Positions 40,584 through 49,840 are shown, counted from the stretch's first letter. The stretch: DNA of 64,000 bases from an uncultured Bacteroidia bacterium (GCA_902768985.1 CACXNA010000005.1:62001-126000); one strand, 5' to 3'. Notes: generated by a model from the letters alone, not told the origin. Program-made: numbers and translations.

Positions 40584-43223
40584 ATGGAATTAAGTGCAAA
40601 ATACAATCCCTCCGAAGTGGAGGACAAGTGGTACGCCTACTGGCTGAAAAACAAGTGTTTCCACTCTGAACCGGATCATCGCGAACCCTATACGATCGTC
40701 ATCCCGCCGCCCAACGTGACGGGTATCCTGCACATGGGTCATGTGCTCAACAACACGCTCAACGACGTGCTCATCCGCAAGGCGCGCATGGACGGCAAGA
40801 ACGCCTGCTGGGTCCCTGGTACGGACCATGCCTCCATCGCTACCGAGAACAAGGTGGTGGCGAAGCTCAAGGGCATGGGAATCAGCAAGGAAGACCTCAC
40901 GCGTGAGGAGTTCCTCAAGTACGCCTGGGAGTGGAAGGAGGAGCACGGCGGCATCATCCTGCAGCAGCTCCGCAAGCTCGGCGCCTCCTGCGACTGGGAC
41001 CGCACCCGCTTCACCATGGAGCCGGCCCTGTCCGACGCCGTGATCGCCACGTTCTGCCATTTCTACAAGAAGGGCTGGATCTACCGCGGCGTGCGCATGG
41101 TCAACTGGGATCCCGTCGCCCTGACTGCCATCAGTGACGACGAAGTGATCCACAAGGACACCCAGAGCCATTTCTATCATTTGAAATACTACGTCTCCGA
41201 CGGCCAGGGCAACCCGACCGACAAGTACCTCGTGATCGCCACGACGCGTCCGGAGACCATCATGGCCGACGCCGCCATCTGCGTGAACCCGGCCGACGAA
41301 CGCCATCACTGGCTGCGCGGCAAGAAGGTGCTCATCCCGCTGATCAACCGGGAGATCCCGGTGATCGAAGACGACTACGTGGAGATGGACTTCGGTACGG
41401 GCTGCCTTAAGGTCACGCCCGCCCACGACGCCCACGACTACGAGATCGGCCTGCGCCACAACCTTCCGATCCTGGACATCATCGACGACCACGGCAAGCT
41501 CAACGAGCAGGCGCAGATCCTCGTGGGTGAGGACCGCTTCGTGGCCCGCAAGAAGATTGCGAAGATGCTGGAGGAGTCCGGCAACCTCGTCAAGGTCGAG
41601 GACTATACCTCCCCGGTCGGCTACAGCGAGCGCACCGACGCCGTCATCGAGCCGAAGCTTTCCGCCCAGTGGTTCCTCAAGATGGAGGACCTGGCGGCCC
41701 GCGCCCTGGACCACGTGGAGTCCGGCCGCATCAAGTTCATCCCGGACAAGTACCGCAACACCTACCGCCACTGGATGGAGAACGTGCGCGACTGGTGCAT
41801 CTCCCGCCAGCTGTGGTGGGGCCAGCGCATCCCGGCCTGGTACCTGCCTGACGGGCAGGTCGTCGTCGAGGAGAACGCCGAAAAGGCCCTCGCGGCGGCG
41901 CAGAAGATCAATCCGGCCCTGACGGCCGCCGACCTCAAGCAGGACGAGGACGTGCTTGACACCTGGTTCTCCAGCTGGCTCTGGCCGATCAGCGTGTTCG
42001 ATCCCGAGCTGCCCGGCCATCCGGAGCACAAGGCGAACGCCGACCTATCCTATTATTATCCGACCAACGACCTGGTGACCGGCCCGGACATCATCTTTTT
42101 CTGGGTGGCCCGCATGATCATGGCCGGCGACGAGTTCATGCACGACGTGCCGTTCCGCAACGTGTACTTCACGGGCATCGTCCGCGACAAGATCGGCCGC
42201 AAGATGTCCAAGACCCTGGGCAACAGCCCCAACCCGCTGGACCTCATCGAGAAATACGGTGCCGACGCCGTCCGCCTCGGCATGCTGCTCTGCTCTTCCG
42301 CGGGCAACGATATCCTCTACGACGAGTCCCAGGTGGAGCAGGGACGTAACTTCTGCGCCAAGATCTGGAACGCCTGGCGCCTGGTGAGCAGCTGGCAGGT
42401 GGATGAGAAAGCCGCCCAGCCGGAGGCTGCCGCCGTGGCCGTGAAGTGGTTCGACAACCTGCTGTCCCGCACCATCGAGACGGTCGAGGACCATTATTCG
42501 AAATTCCGCATCAACGACGCCCTGATGGCGATCTACAAGCTCTTCTGGGACGACTACTGCAGCTGGTTCCTGGAGCTCGTGAAGCCCGAGTACGGCAAGG
42601 CCGTCGACAAGGCGAGCCGCGACGCCGCGGTGCTCTTCTTCGAGAAGCTCATCAAGCTCATCCACCCGGTGATGCCCTTCATCACCGAGGAGCTCTGGCA
42701 GGCCATGGCGCCGCGCAAGGAAGGTGAGACCATCATGTACCAGCCGACCCCGAAGGCCGGCGCGTACGACGCCGACTTCCTGGCTCGCTTCGAGCAGGCC
42801 CGCGAGGCGATCATCGCCATCCGCGCCGTCCGCGCGCAGAAGCAGATCGCTCCGAAGGAGACGCTGGACCTCTTCATCGACGGTGCGTTCACTGACGAGC
42901 TGCTGCCCGTGATCCGCAAGGCGGCGAACCTCGGCCTGATCAAGGCCGGTGCGGCCGAAGGCGCTTCCGTGTCCTTCCTGGTCGGCACCATCAAGATGAG
43001 CATTCCGCTGGCCGGCTTCGTCAACGCCGACGAGGAGAAGACCAAGCTGGAGGCGGAGCTCGAGCACCAGCGCAAGTTCCTCGCGGGTGTCCGCGCGAAA
43101 CTCTCCAACGAGAAATTCGTCGCGCACGCGCCGGAGGCCGTGATCGCCGGCGAACGCAAGAAGGAAGCCGACGCACTGGCGCGCATCGAGGCCCTGGAGG
43201 CGTCGCTGAACAGTTTGAAATAA
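40584..43223 (+). CDS. valS: Valine--tRNA ligase
   Basis: An 879-residue class I synthetase. PPPNVTGILHMGHVLNNT contains the HIGH-type HMGH near residue 50; KMSKTLGNS near 539 is the KMSKS loop, with Thr for Ser as is common. The CP1 editing domain (TTRPETIMADAAI), anticodon-binding domain and C-terminal tRNA-binding coiled coil (DEEKTKLEAELEHQRKF) are all present. The length is that of bacterial ValRS. It attaches valine to tRNA-Val and hydrolyses Thr-tRNA-Val. It is followed after 12 bp by tatA and tatC. Confidence 0.97.
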   Translation: MELSAKYNPSEVEDKWYAYWLKNKCFHSEPDHREPYTIVIPPPNVTGILHMGHVLNNTLNDVLIRKARMDGKNACWVPGTDHASIATENKVVAKLKGMGISKEDLTREEFLKYAWEWKEEHGGIILQQLRKLGASCDWDRTRFTMEPALSDAVIATFCHFYKKGWIYRGVRMVNWDPVALTAISDDEVIHKDTQSHFYHLKYYVSDGQGNPTDKYLVIATTRPETIMADAAICVNPADERHHWLRGKKVLIPLINREIPVIEDDYVEMDFGTGCLKVTPAHDAHDYEIGLRHNLPILDIIDDHGKLNEQAQILVGEDRFVARKKIAKMLEESGNLVKVEDYTSPVGYSERTDAVIEPKLSAQWFLKMEDLAARALDHVESGRIKFIPDKYRNTYRHWMENVRDWCISRQLWWGQRIPAWYLPDGQVVVEENAEKALAAAQKINPALTAADLKQDEDVLDTWFSSWLWPISVFDPELPGHPEHKANADLSYYYPTNDLVTGPDIIFFWVARMIMAGDEFMHDVPFRNVYFTGIVRDKIGRKMSKTLGNSPNPLDLIEKYGADAVRLGMLLCSSAGNDILYDESQVEQGRNFCAKIWNAWRLVSSWQVDEKAAQPEAAAVAVKWFDNLLSRTIETVEDHYSKFRINDALMAIYKLFWDDYCSWFLELVKPEYGKAVDKASRDAAVLFFEKLIKLIHPVMPFITEELWQAMAPRKEGETIMYQPTPKAGAYDADFLARFEQAREAIIAIRAVRAQKQIAPKETLDLFIDGAFTDELLPVIRKAANLGLIKAGAAEGASVSFLVGTIKMSIPLAGFVNADEEKTKLEAELEHQRKFLAGVRAKLSNEKFVAHAPEAVIAGERKKEADALARIEALEASLNSLK

Positions 43224-43235
43224 CCTCCTACGCAT

Positions 43236-43457
43236 ATGTTGTATTATCCGTTAGTTTTCGGACCTTGGGAGATTGTCCTCATCGTTCTGGTCTTCGTTCT
43301 CATCTTCGGCGGCAAGAAGATCCCCGAGCTGATGAAGGGGGTGGGCAAGGGCGTGAAGAGTTTCAAGGAAGGGATGAACGAGATCGAGGACCAGGTCAAC
43401 CAGGCCGATCCCGCCAAACCTGCCCCCAAGTCCGACGAAACGCCGAAGTCCGAGTAA
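43236..43457 (+). CDS. tatA: Sec-independent translocase TatA/B-type subunit
   Basis: A 73-residue protein: one N-terminal membrane helix ([21 protein letters not shown]) with the F-G-x-K-K-x-P-E-L hinge, an amphipathic helix ([14 protein letters not shown]), and a charged Pro/Lys tail. This is the TatA/TatE pattern; no separate TatB is adjacent, so a minimal TatAC system is likely. TatC follows directly. Confidence 0.9.
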   Translation: MLYYPLVFGPWEIVLIVLVFVLIFGGKKIPELMKGVGKGVKSFKEGMNEIEDQVNQADPAKPAPKSDETPKSE

Positions 43458-44231
43458 GTGGCTGAGGCGGGCGCTGAGAAAGAGATGTCCTTCTGGGAGC
43501 ATCTCGACGTGCTGCGCGGAAGCTTGTTCCGCGCGCTCGGCGCCGTATGCCTCTGCTCCGTGCTGGGCCTCGTCTTCCGGGAGTTCCTCTTCGACGGCAT
43601 CGTGCTGGCGCCGACGCGCTCCGATTTCATCGTGTACCGCCTGCTGGGCTGGTCCTTCTCGATGGAGTTGATCAACGTCGAGATCAGCGCCCAGTTCTTC
43701 GTCCACCTGAAGGCGTCCTTCGCCGTGGGCCTCATCGTGGCCTTTCCCTACGTCGTCTGGGAGCTGTGGCGCTTCCTCGCGCCCGCGCTCTACGAGAAGG
43801 AGAAGAAGGCCGTCCGGACGGCTTTCGGGATGGCTACGGGGTTGTTCTACCTGGGCGTGCTGGTGGGCTATTTCATCGTCCTGCCGGTCTGCCTGCAGTT
43901 TTTCATGAATTATACGGTCAGCGACGCGGTCGCCAACACCATCACCATCGGCTCCTACATGTCGATGTTCTTCTCGATGGTGTTGCTGATCGGCGTCGTC
44001 TTCGAGTTCCCGACGGTCGTGCTGGCCCTGAACCGCCTGGGCGTCCTGGACCGCAGCGTGCTGCGGAAGGGGCGCCGCTACGCCGTCATCATCGTGCTGG
44101 TGCTCGCGGCGCTCATCACGCCCTCCGATCCCTTCTCGATGTTCGTGCTGGCCATTCCGCTGTATTTCCTTTACGAATTCTCCATCCTGCTATGCTCCAA
44201 ATCGGCCGAGAGTCCCGAAACGAACGAATAG
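43458..44231 (+). CDS. tatC: Sec-independent translocase subunit TatC
   Basis: A 257-residue protein with six transmembrane helices. MSFWEHLDVLRGSLFRALG (E-H-L-x-x-L-R), FPYVVWELWRFLAPALYEKEK (Y-x-x-W-x-F-x-x-P-x-L), and FGMATGLFYLGVLVGYF are the TatC hallmarks. It binds twin-arginine signal peptides. The start used is GTG 43458, next to the tatA stop; ATG 43485 (MSFWEH) is an attractive alternative that fits the family N-terminus better. Confidence 0.93.
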   Translation: MAEAGAEKEMSFWEHLDVLRGSLFRALGAVCLCSVLGLVFREFLFDGIVLAPTRSDFIVYRLLGWSFSMELINVEISAQFFVHLKASFAVGLIVAFPYVVWELWRFLAPALYEKEKKAVRTAFGMATGLFYLGVLVGYFIVLPVCLQFFMNYTVSDAVANTITIGSYMSMFFSMVLLIGVVFEFPTVVLALNRLGVLDRSVLRKGRRYAVIIVLVLAALITPSDPFSMFVLAIPLYFLYEFSILLCSKSAESPETNE

Positions 44232-44776
44232 CCTGCCTGAACTGGCCGGAGGCGTTCCCGTACCGCCCGGAGGTGTCGCTGGACATCTACCACAGCGGGG
44301 AGGCGCTCCACCTGCACTTCCACGTGCAGGAGCAGGCGGTGCGCGCGGTCTGCGCAGCGGACCGGGAGCGGGTCTGGGAGGATTCGTGCGTGGAGTTCTT
44401 CTTCGCGCCCCGCGAAGACGGGATCTATTATAATTTGGAATGCACCTGCACAGGGAAGATCTACCTCTGCCGCGGCGCGGAGCGTCACGGCCGCGAAAGC
44501 CTGCCGGAGGCGGCGTATGCGGCCATTGCCCGCCGCGCCTCGCTCGGCACCGCGCCGTTCGGCCTGCGGGAGGCGCCCACGGCGTGGGACCTGGCGCTGG
44601 ACGTTCCCGCTGCGACGTTTGGACTGGATACCTTCGCGGGCCTGGAGGCCCGGGGCAATTTTTATAAATGCGGCGACGGCCTGCCGGTCCCGCACTACCT
44701 GAGCTGGGCGCCCATCGGGACGCCGAAGCCCGACTTTCATCGACCTGAATACTTTGACAGACTGATTTTTGTATGA
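44192..44776 (+). CDS. Carbohydrate-binding family 9-like protein
   Basis: A 194-residue protein. Blocks LDIYHSGEALHLHFHVQEQ, WEDSCVEFFFAPREDGIYYNLE and NFYKCGDGLPVPHYLSWAPI (with F-H-R-P-E-Y-F) match the CBM9-like domain often found as a stand-alone Bacteroidota protein. No signal peptide is visible, so it seems cytosolic and its ligand is unclear. ATG 44192 overlaps tatC by 40 bp; nothing better exists downstream before homology begins. The stop overlaps the ABC-F ATG (ATGA). Confidence 0.8.
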   Translation: MLQIGRESRNERIACLNWPEAFPYRPEVSLDIYHSGEALHLHFHVQEQAVRAVCAADRERVWEDSCVEFFFAPREDGIYYNLECTCTGKIYLCRGAERHGRESLPEAAYAAIARRASLGTAPFGLREAPTAWDLALDVPAATFGLDTFAGLEARGNFYKCGDGLPVPHYLSWAPIGTPKPDFHRPEYFDRLIFV

Positions 44777-46680
44777 TTTCCATTGAGGATGTGACTGTTG
44801 CGTATGGTGGTTTTGTCCTGCTGGACAAGATCAACTTCCATATATCTGAGACCGACAAGATCGGCCTCGTGGGGAAGAACGGGGCGGGGAAGTCCACCAT
44901 CCTGAAGCTGATCTGCGGCCTGCAGAATCCGACCTCCGGGCGCATCGACAAGCCCCGTGATGTGACCATCGGTTATCTGCCCCAGATCATGGAGCACCAC
45001 CGCGGCCGCACGGTGCTCGAGGAGGCGATGACCGCCTTCTCCGGCACGGCCGAGATAGAGAAGGAGATCGCGTCCGTGACGCGGGAGCTGGAGACGCGTA
45101 CCGATTATGAATCAGACGCTTACGCGGAATTGATCGAGCGCCTGACCAGCCTGAACGACCGCCTGGAAATGAGCCACAGCGAGCCGCCCGAGGTCCAGGC
45201 GCGCCGGACCCTGCTGGGCCTGGGCTTCCTGGATGACGAGCTGGGCCGCCTGACCGAGACCTTCTCGCAAGGCTGGAATATGCGCATCGAGCTGGCGAAG
45301 ATCCTGCTCTCCCAGCCGGACGTGCTGCTGCTCGACGAGCCCACGAACCACCTCGACATCGAGTCCATCGAGTGGCTCGAGGATTACCTCAAGGCCCGCC
45401 GCTGCGCGCTGCTGCTCGTCAGCCACGACCGGCGCTTCCTCGACACGGTCACGAACCGCACCGTCGAGGTGATGCTGGGCCATATCCACGACTATAAAGT
45501 CCCGTATACCAAATATTTGGAACTCCGTGCAGAGCGCATCCAGCAGCAGGTGGCCGCCTACGAAAACCAGCAGCGGATGATCCAGAAGACGGAAGAGTTC
45601 ATCAATACGTTCCGCTACAAGCCGACCAAGTCCAACCAGGTCCAGTCCCGCATCAAAGCGCTGGAGAAGCTGGACCGCATCGAGATCGACGAGACGGACA
45701 ACGCGCGCCTGACGGTGAAGTTCCCGCCGGCGCCGCGCTCCGGCGACGTCGTCTTCAAGGGCAGCGACCTGACCGTGGGCTATCCGCAGAAGGTCGTGTT
45801 CCGCCACGCGGAGGTGGAGATCAAGCGGGGCGAGAAGGTCGCCCTGATCGGGCGCAACGGCGAGGGCAAGACTACGCTGATGCGCGTGATCGCCGGTGAG
45901 CTGTCGCCCATCAGCGGCGAAGCCCGCCTGGGGCACAACGTGCAGCTGGGCTATTATGCCCAGAATCAGGAAGATATCCTGGACAAGAACGAGACCGTCT
46001 TCTCCACGCTCGACCGCATCGCAGTGGGGGACATCCGCAGCAAGCTGCGCGACCTGCTGGCCCAGTTCCTTTTCCGCGGCGAGGACATCGACAAGCGCGT
46101 GTCCGTGCTGTCCGGCGGCGAGCGGGCGCGCCTGGGCATGGCGAAGCTCATGCTCCAAAGCTACAACCTGCTGGCGCTCGATGAGCCGACCAACCACATG
46201 GACATCAAGTCCAAGGACATCCTCAAGCAGGCCCTGAAGGCCTACGACGGCACGCTGATCGTGGTTTCCCACGACCGTGACTTCCTGGACGGCCTTGTGG
46301 ACAAGATGTACGAGTTCCGCGACGGCCATGTCAAGGAGCACCTGGGCTCCGTGTCCGACTTCCTGGCGGCGCGCAAGCTCGAGACGCTCCAGGAGCTGGA
46401 GCGCAAAGCGGAGCAGACGGCGCCGAAGCAGGAGGACCAGCAGAAGAAGGCCGCCTTCGAGGAGCGGAAGCAGGTGAGCAAGATGGACCGGAAGAAGAAG
46501 AACCGCATCTCCTGGCTGGAGTGTGAGATCGGGAAGCTGGAGGCGCGGATGAAGGAGATCGAGACCGTCCTGGCCGCTCCGACGGAGAAGGATGATATCA
46601 TGGACCTGACCCGGGAGTACCTAGAGTGTAAACGGGACCTCGACGCCAAGACGGACGAGTGGGTGGAATTAAGCGAATAA
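44773..46680 (+). CDS. ABC-F family ATPase (translation factor type)
   Basis: A 635-residue soluble tandem ABC protein. Domain 1: GKNGAGKST, VLLLDEPTNHLD. Interdomain linker with the basic P-site-tRNA-interaction motif region (FRYKPTKSNQVQSRIKALEKL). Domain 2: GRNGEGKTT, LSGGERARLGMAKLML, LLALDEPTNHMD. A charged C-terminal coiled coil follows (KKNRISWLECEIGKLEARM). This is the ABC-F layout of Uup/YdiF-type proteins that act on the ribosome rather than in transport. The exact subfamily cannot be fixed by eye. Confidence 0.92.
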   Translation: MISIEDVTVAYGGFVLLDKINFHISETDKIGLVGKNGAGKSTILKLICGLQNPTSGRIDKPRDVTIGYLPQIMEHHRGRTVLEEAMTAFSGTAEIEKEIASVTRELETRTDYESDAYAELIERLTSLNDRLEMSHSEPPEVQARRTLLGLGFLDDELGRLTETFSQGWNMRIELAKILLSQPDVLLLDEPTNHLDIESIEWLEDYLKARRCALLLVSHDRRFLDTVTNRTVEVMLGHIHDYKVPYTKYLELRAERIQQQVAAYENQQRMIQKTEEFINTFRYKPTKSNQVQSRIKALEKLDRIEIDETDNARLTVKFPPAPRSGDVVFKGSDLTVGYPQKVVFRHAEVEIKRGEKVALIGRNGEGKTTLMRVIAGELSPISGEARLGHNVQLGYYAQNQEDILDKNETVFSTLDRIAVGDIRSKLRDLLAQFLFRGEDIDKRVSVLSGGERARLGMAKLMLQSYNLLALDEPTNHMDIKSKDILKQALKAYDGTLIVVSHDRDFLDGLVDKMYEFRDGHVKEHLGSVSDFLAARKLETLQELERKAEQTAPKQEDQQKKAAFEERKQVSKMDRKKKNRISWLECEIGKLEARMKEIETVLAAPTEKDDIMDLTREYLECKRDLDAKTDEWVELSE

Positions 46681-46686
46681 TTGAAT

Positions 46687-47613
46687 ATGAAATCATTGAA
46701 TTATAATTTTTTAGCAATTTTAATCTCATTAATTGCTTTAGTTCAGGTTCCGCTCTTTGGGCAGTCTGCCCGGGAGATGGTGCGCGATGATATTCCGGCT
46801 TTCAGCTGCATCGAGCTGGGCGGGGATTTCGCGCTGGACATCCGTTACGGCAAGCAGTACAAGGTGCAACTCTCCGTGGAGGAGCTCTTTGCCGATTATG
46901 TGCTATCCTCTGTGATGGACAGCACGCTGACGGTCACGCTGGACGACCGCCGTGTCCCGGCGGAGGTGCGCCGGCAGTTCCGCGGCAAGGATGCGCCGGT
47001 TTTCCGGGTGAATGTCACGATGCCGGAGAGTTTGCGCTCCGTGAAGCTCGGCGGGCGCTCGATCCTGCTTTCCGCCGACGACCTGGTGGTGGATCCGGAC
47101 GCTTTCGAACTGCGCGTCACGGACAATGCCAAGGTGGCCTCGCTGGCGTTCGGCTCCGGACGGGTGGCGCTGACGCTGGACAAGAAGGCGGATGTGGATA
47201 TGAGCGTGACTTGCGATTCGCTGTCGGTCAGCCTGGCCGGAACGGCCGATCTGGACCTGACCCATCATACGAAGGTCACCGCCATCGAGGTGGCGGGCAG
47301 CAGCACGCTGGCGGTGAAAGGGGAGACCGGGTTGCTGAAGCTCGACTCGCGCGGCTTTTCCAAGTCGATCCTGAATGGCGAGGCGCCGGTCGTCCGCTAC
47401 AAGCTGGCGAATTCGACCCAGGTCAATGCGACCTTGCTGGAGGCGGAGCGCGCCTTCGTGGAGATGTCCGGTCTGGGGTCCTTGACGCAGGCGGCCACCG
47501 AGGATTTGTCCGTCGATCTGAGCGGCGGCGCCACCGTCTATTTCCTGAACGATCCCGCCATCCACGTCATCTATCTGAAGAACGCTTCCCTCATCCCTTA
47601 CGACCGGAAGTAG
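46687..47613 (+). CDS. Head-GIN domain protein (DUF2807)
   Basis: A 308-residue exported protein with a hydrophobic N-terminus (FLAILISLIALVQVPLFGQ). Repeated short beta-strands of the auto-transporter-like beta-helix follow (FSCIELGGDFALDIRYG, VKLGGRSILLSADDLVV, LSVSLAGTADLDLTHH, VDLSGGATVYFLND). These are typical of head-GIN proteins, which are abundant in Bacteroidota and of unknown function, probably periplasmic or surface-bound. ATG 46687 is used; a TTG at 46681 is in frame. The first ~60 nt are much richer in A+T than the rest. Confidence 0.82.
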   Translation: MKSLNYNFLAILISLIALVQVPLFGQSAREMVRDDIPAFSCIELGGDFALDIRYGKQYKVQLSVEELFADYVLSSVMDSTLTVTLDDRRVPAEVRRQFRGKDAPVFRVNVTMPESLRSVKLGGRSILLSADDLVVDPDAFELRVTDNAKVASLAFGSGRVALTLDKKADVDMSVTCDSLSVSLAGTADLDLTHHTKVTAIEVAGSSTLAVKGETGLLKLDSRGFSKSILNGEAPVVRYKLANSTQVNATLLEAERAFVEMSGLGSLTQAATEDLSVDLSGGATVYFLNDPAIHVIYLKNASLIPYDRK

Positions 47614-47652
47614 AGACCAAAATTACAGATGTAATCAGGTGAAAATAGCGGT

Positions 47653-47687
47653 TAACAAAAATGTTATACTCTTTAACAAATTTGTTA
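47653..47687. promoter_or_regulatory. Paired 14-bp palindromes, centres 21 bp apart
   Basis: TAACAAAAATGTTA at 47653-47666 and TAACAAATTTGTTA at 47674-47687. The second is a perfect 14-bp palindrome. They lie between the convergent ends of the head-GIN and CinA-type genes. The first 14-mer recurs exactly at the rarA start with the same 21-bp partner spacing. The remainder of this gap holds only ATTAC/GTAAT dyad sequence. Confidence 0.5.
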
Positions 47688-47704
47688 TATCGAATGATTT
47701 TCAG

Positions 47705-48187
47705 CTATTTTAAGTCGGAGTCGATGTAGGTGGAGAGGAAGTGGAGGGCGACGTTGGCGAAACGGCGGATGTTGCCTTTTCTACCCAGATTACAGTGGTA
47801 TTTTTTCGTTTTTGTGCCCTTCGGACCGGCCACTCCGATCCAGACGGTGCCTTCCGGATTGCCCCATTCGTCGCCGCCTTCCGTCAGTCCGGTGGTGGTG
47901 ACGGCGTAGTCCGTCTTCATCAGTTTTCGGACGCCTTCTGCCATGGCGCCGGCGACCTCGCTGCTGACCAGTCCGTGGTCGCGGATGGTTTTCGTCGGGA
48001 TGCCGAGGACCGTTTCTTTGATCCGGGTGGCGTAGGAGGTGACGGATCCGACGTACCAGGTGGAGGAGCCGGAGACGGTGGTGAGCAGGTGGGAGATCTG
48101 TCCGCCGGTGCAGGACTCGGCGGCGCTGAGGGTGCGGCCGCTAGTCGTTAGCAGCCGGGCTATCCGGTTTTGGATTGTTTCGTTCAT
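47705..48187 (-). CDS. CinA C-terminal-domain amidohydrolase (PncC-type)
   Basis: A 160-residue protein matching stand-alone CinA C-terminal domains: LSAAESCTGGQISHLLTTVSGSSTWYVG (A-E-S-C-T-G-G), VTSYATRIKETVLGI, GLVSSEVAGAMAEGV, and TTGLTEGGDEWGNPEGTVWIG, which diverges from the usual T-G-x-A-G-P. The family deamidates nicotinamide mononucleotide. In the usual G-I-A-G-P motif, Ala-Gly-Pro is replaced here by Thr-Glu-Gly, so activity should be tested. Start ATG 48187 overlaps the DHODH-like gene by 47 bp. Confidence 0.82.
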   Translation of the reverse strand: MNETIQNRIARLLTTSGRTLSAAESCTGGQISHLLTTVSGSSTWYVGSVTSYATRIKETVLGIPTKTIRDHGLVSSEVAGAMAEGVRKLMKTDYAVTTTGLTEGGDEWGNPEGTVWIGVAGPKGTKTKKYHCNLGRKGNIRRFANVALHFLSTYIDSDLK

Positions 48188-48980
48188 TCTTGGCCTGGTT
48201 GAGCAGGTATTTTTGGATGTTGCTGACGAAGTTGGGGCCTTGTCGGACCAGGCCATCGCGGACTTCGATCAGGGAGGCGCCGGCTTCGAGGGCTTCAGCT
48301 GCCTGTTCCGGGGTTTCGATGGCGTGGTTGGAGATGATCGGAAGCCGGCCCGAGGTATATTCGCCGATATGGCGGATCTGCTCGATGCTCCGGGTTTCGA
48401 TGCCGTCGATGCCGTTCATCAGGCAGTAGTCCAGGAGGTCTTCGGTTTCCGACGGGGGCAGGACCGCGGGAAGCTTGACGACGATGGGTTTGTAGACTTC
48501 TTCGGCCAGGCGGGCGTCCAGCAGGGGATCCAGGATGTCGGTGGAGGGGTTGGTCGACAGGTCGATGACGAAGAAGTCGCAGAAGTCGTATGCCAGCGTG
48601 AAGGCCGTGAGGTAGTCTTCGTTGATGCATGCCGCCAGGATGTCGTTCTGTGGGTCCTGCTGGATGCGGCGGATGGCCCGCCGGATGCCGTCGGCGTTCA
48701 TGGGGCCGATTTCTACGAAGCTGAAACCCAGGTTGTTCAGGTCGTTGTACAGCTCGCCGTAGATGTCCAGGCCGGCGCCGAGGCCAATCGGATTGTAGAA
48801 ATCAATGCCGAAGACTTCGCGCTGGAGTCCGGTGGGGCGGTTGTTGTGGATCCAGCGGCTGATCAGGCGGCCGCCCGGTATCCTTTCGATCATTTCGAAA
48901 TACCGGAGTGCCACCCTGGAGGCCTTTTCAATGTCCGCTCTGCGGACAAACGGCCGGATCAGTATGCTGTACAGTCCCAT
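48141..48980 (-). CDS. Degenerate dihydroorotate-dehydrogenase-like TIM-barrel protein
   Basis: A 279-residue protein related to class 2 PyrD. The N-terminus LYSILIRPFVRRADIEKA, IGLGAGLDIYGELYNDLNNLGFSFVEIG, KPIVVKLPAVLPP and LEAGASLIEVRDGLVRQGPNF align with the PyrD framework. The class 2 segment A-L-I-N-R-M-G-F-N-N is missing (about 40-60 residues shorter overall), the S-S-P-N-T base motif reads DLSTNPST, and the V-G-G-I FMN loop reads SNHAI. It may bind FMN poorly and have a different job. A leaderless-type -7 box 6 nt upstream supports start 48980 over 48989. Confidence 0.65.
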   Translation of the reverse strand: MGLYSILIRPFVRRADIEKASRVALRYFEMIERIPGGRLISRWIHNNRPTGLQREVFGIDFYNPIGLGAGLDIYGELYNDLNNLGFSFVEIGPMNADGIRRAIRRIQQDPQNDILAACINEDYLTAFTLAYDFCDFFVIDLSTNPSTDILDPLLDARLAEEVYKPIVVKLPAVLPPSETEDLLDYCLMNGIDGIETRSIEQIRHIGEYTSGRLPIISNHAIETPEQAAEALEAGASLIEVRDGLVRQGPNFVSNIQKYLLNQAKNERNNPKPDSPAAND

Positions 48981-48986
48981 ACAATG

Positions 48987-48994
48987 CAAATATA
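48987..48994 (-). promoter_or_regulatory. -7 box for DHODH-like gene
   Basis: TATATTTG on the minus strand, 6 nt before the start codon at 48980. Confidence 0.55.
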
Positions 48995-49017
48995 CACATT
49001 TATATTATTATATCGCC

Positions 49018-49354
49018 AGCCGGTCAACAATACCCGTCTCGCTCCTCGCTCCCCGGGTATTGCCGACCGGCTATGGCTATCCACATTATTGCGTCTGCCG
49101 ACCCCACGCACCCTCCCGCACGGCCCCCGACGGCGCTGGCAAACGTCCACAGGCTCGCGCACGCCCCCCGCACCGGCAGCCGCCGTATCAATTATCTGCA
49201 GCAGCCGCAAACTGAATCTTGAAGGCGTGGCTGGACCTTCGGCGAAGGCTCAGCCGCAGCAGGATTCGTGGCGCCGAATCCGGTTCCCGCGATAGCGGGA
49301 AGCGAGGATGGAAGCCGAGACGAAGGTCTTGCCCGCCTGAAATGTTTGCGGCTG
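49018..49354. repeat. Highly structured intergenic element A
   Basis: No credible gene lies between 48981 and 49365. The block starts with a 19-bp stem, 17 of 19 paired (49018-49036 with 49054-49072). It continues with a G+C-rich stretch (49104-49190) about 80 % identical to the complement of 55418-55500. It ends with nested stems: CAGCCGCAAAC (49202-49212) with GTTTGCGGCTG (49344-49354), GACCTTCG (49234-49241) with CGAAGGTC (49321-49328), CCTTCG/CGAAGG (49236-49248), GATTCG/CGAATC (49263-49280), and TTCCCGC/GCGGGAA (49283-49300). It may be a mobile palindromic element or a structured RNA. Confidence 0.6.
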
Positions 49355-49365
49355 ACGGTACAAGA

Positions 49366-49824
49366 TTAGACGAGTTCCTGGAAGGAGCCGTCGGAGTAGA
49401 AGAGGATAACTTTGGAGATAACTCGTTGATTAGTAGAATTTCTCGAATGGTTATCTATATATCTTGTATATGTGGTTTGGCGGGGAGTAGGGGGTTCTGA
49501 GGGGGCTGCAGCGGGGGTGGACGCAGGGTAGTCCGGCTCGTCGAAGAGGTTGCCTTCTTCGCGGGCTGAAAGGGGAGAAATCGGCGCTGCAGGGGGCTCT
49601 GGGGCCGATTGGGCGTTCGTGTACATCTTGCCGCGCCCGGTCAGGAGCCACTCGAAATTCAGGTTAGGGTAGTGGCGGATCATGCTCTCGAGAAAATCGA
49701 AGCCCGGCTTGTTTCTTCCGGAGAGGATGTGCGAGATACTGGCACGGGCGACGCCGATCGTCTCGGCGAACTGGGCCTGGCTGATATTTTCAGCGACCAA
49801 AAACTGTTGCAGACGCGCGTTCAT
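49366..49824 (-). CDS. XRE-family transcriptional regulator
   Basis: A 152-residue protein. Residues 1-70 form a lambda-repressor-like helix-turn-helix (RLQQFLVAENISQAQFAETIGVARASISHILSGRNKPGFDF), here marked by ISQAQFAETIGVARASIS, followed by NLNFEWLLTGRGKMY. A Pro/Ala/Ser-rich linker leads to a short C-terminal tail (VISKVILFYSDGSFQELV). Closely similar layouts are common single regulators in Bacteroidales. Its own -7 box (TACTTTTG, 49845-49852 minus) lies inside the palindrome at 49841-49854, which suggests autorepression. Target genes are unknown; queA is divergent. Confidence 0.85.
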   Translation of the reverse strand: MNARLQQFLVAENISQAQFAETIGVARASISHILSGRNKPGFDFLESMIRHYPNLNFEWLLTGRGKMYTNAQSAPEPPAAPISPLSAREEGNLFDEPDYPASTPAAAPSEPPTPRQTTYTRYIDNHSRNSTNQRVISKVILFYSDGSFQELV

Positions 49825-49840
49825 AATTCTAAACGATTTG

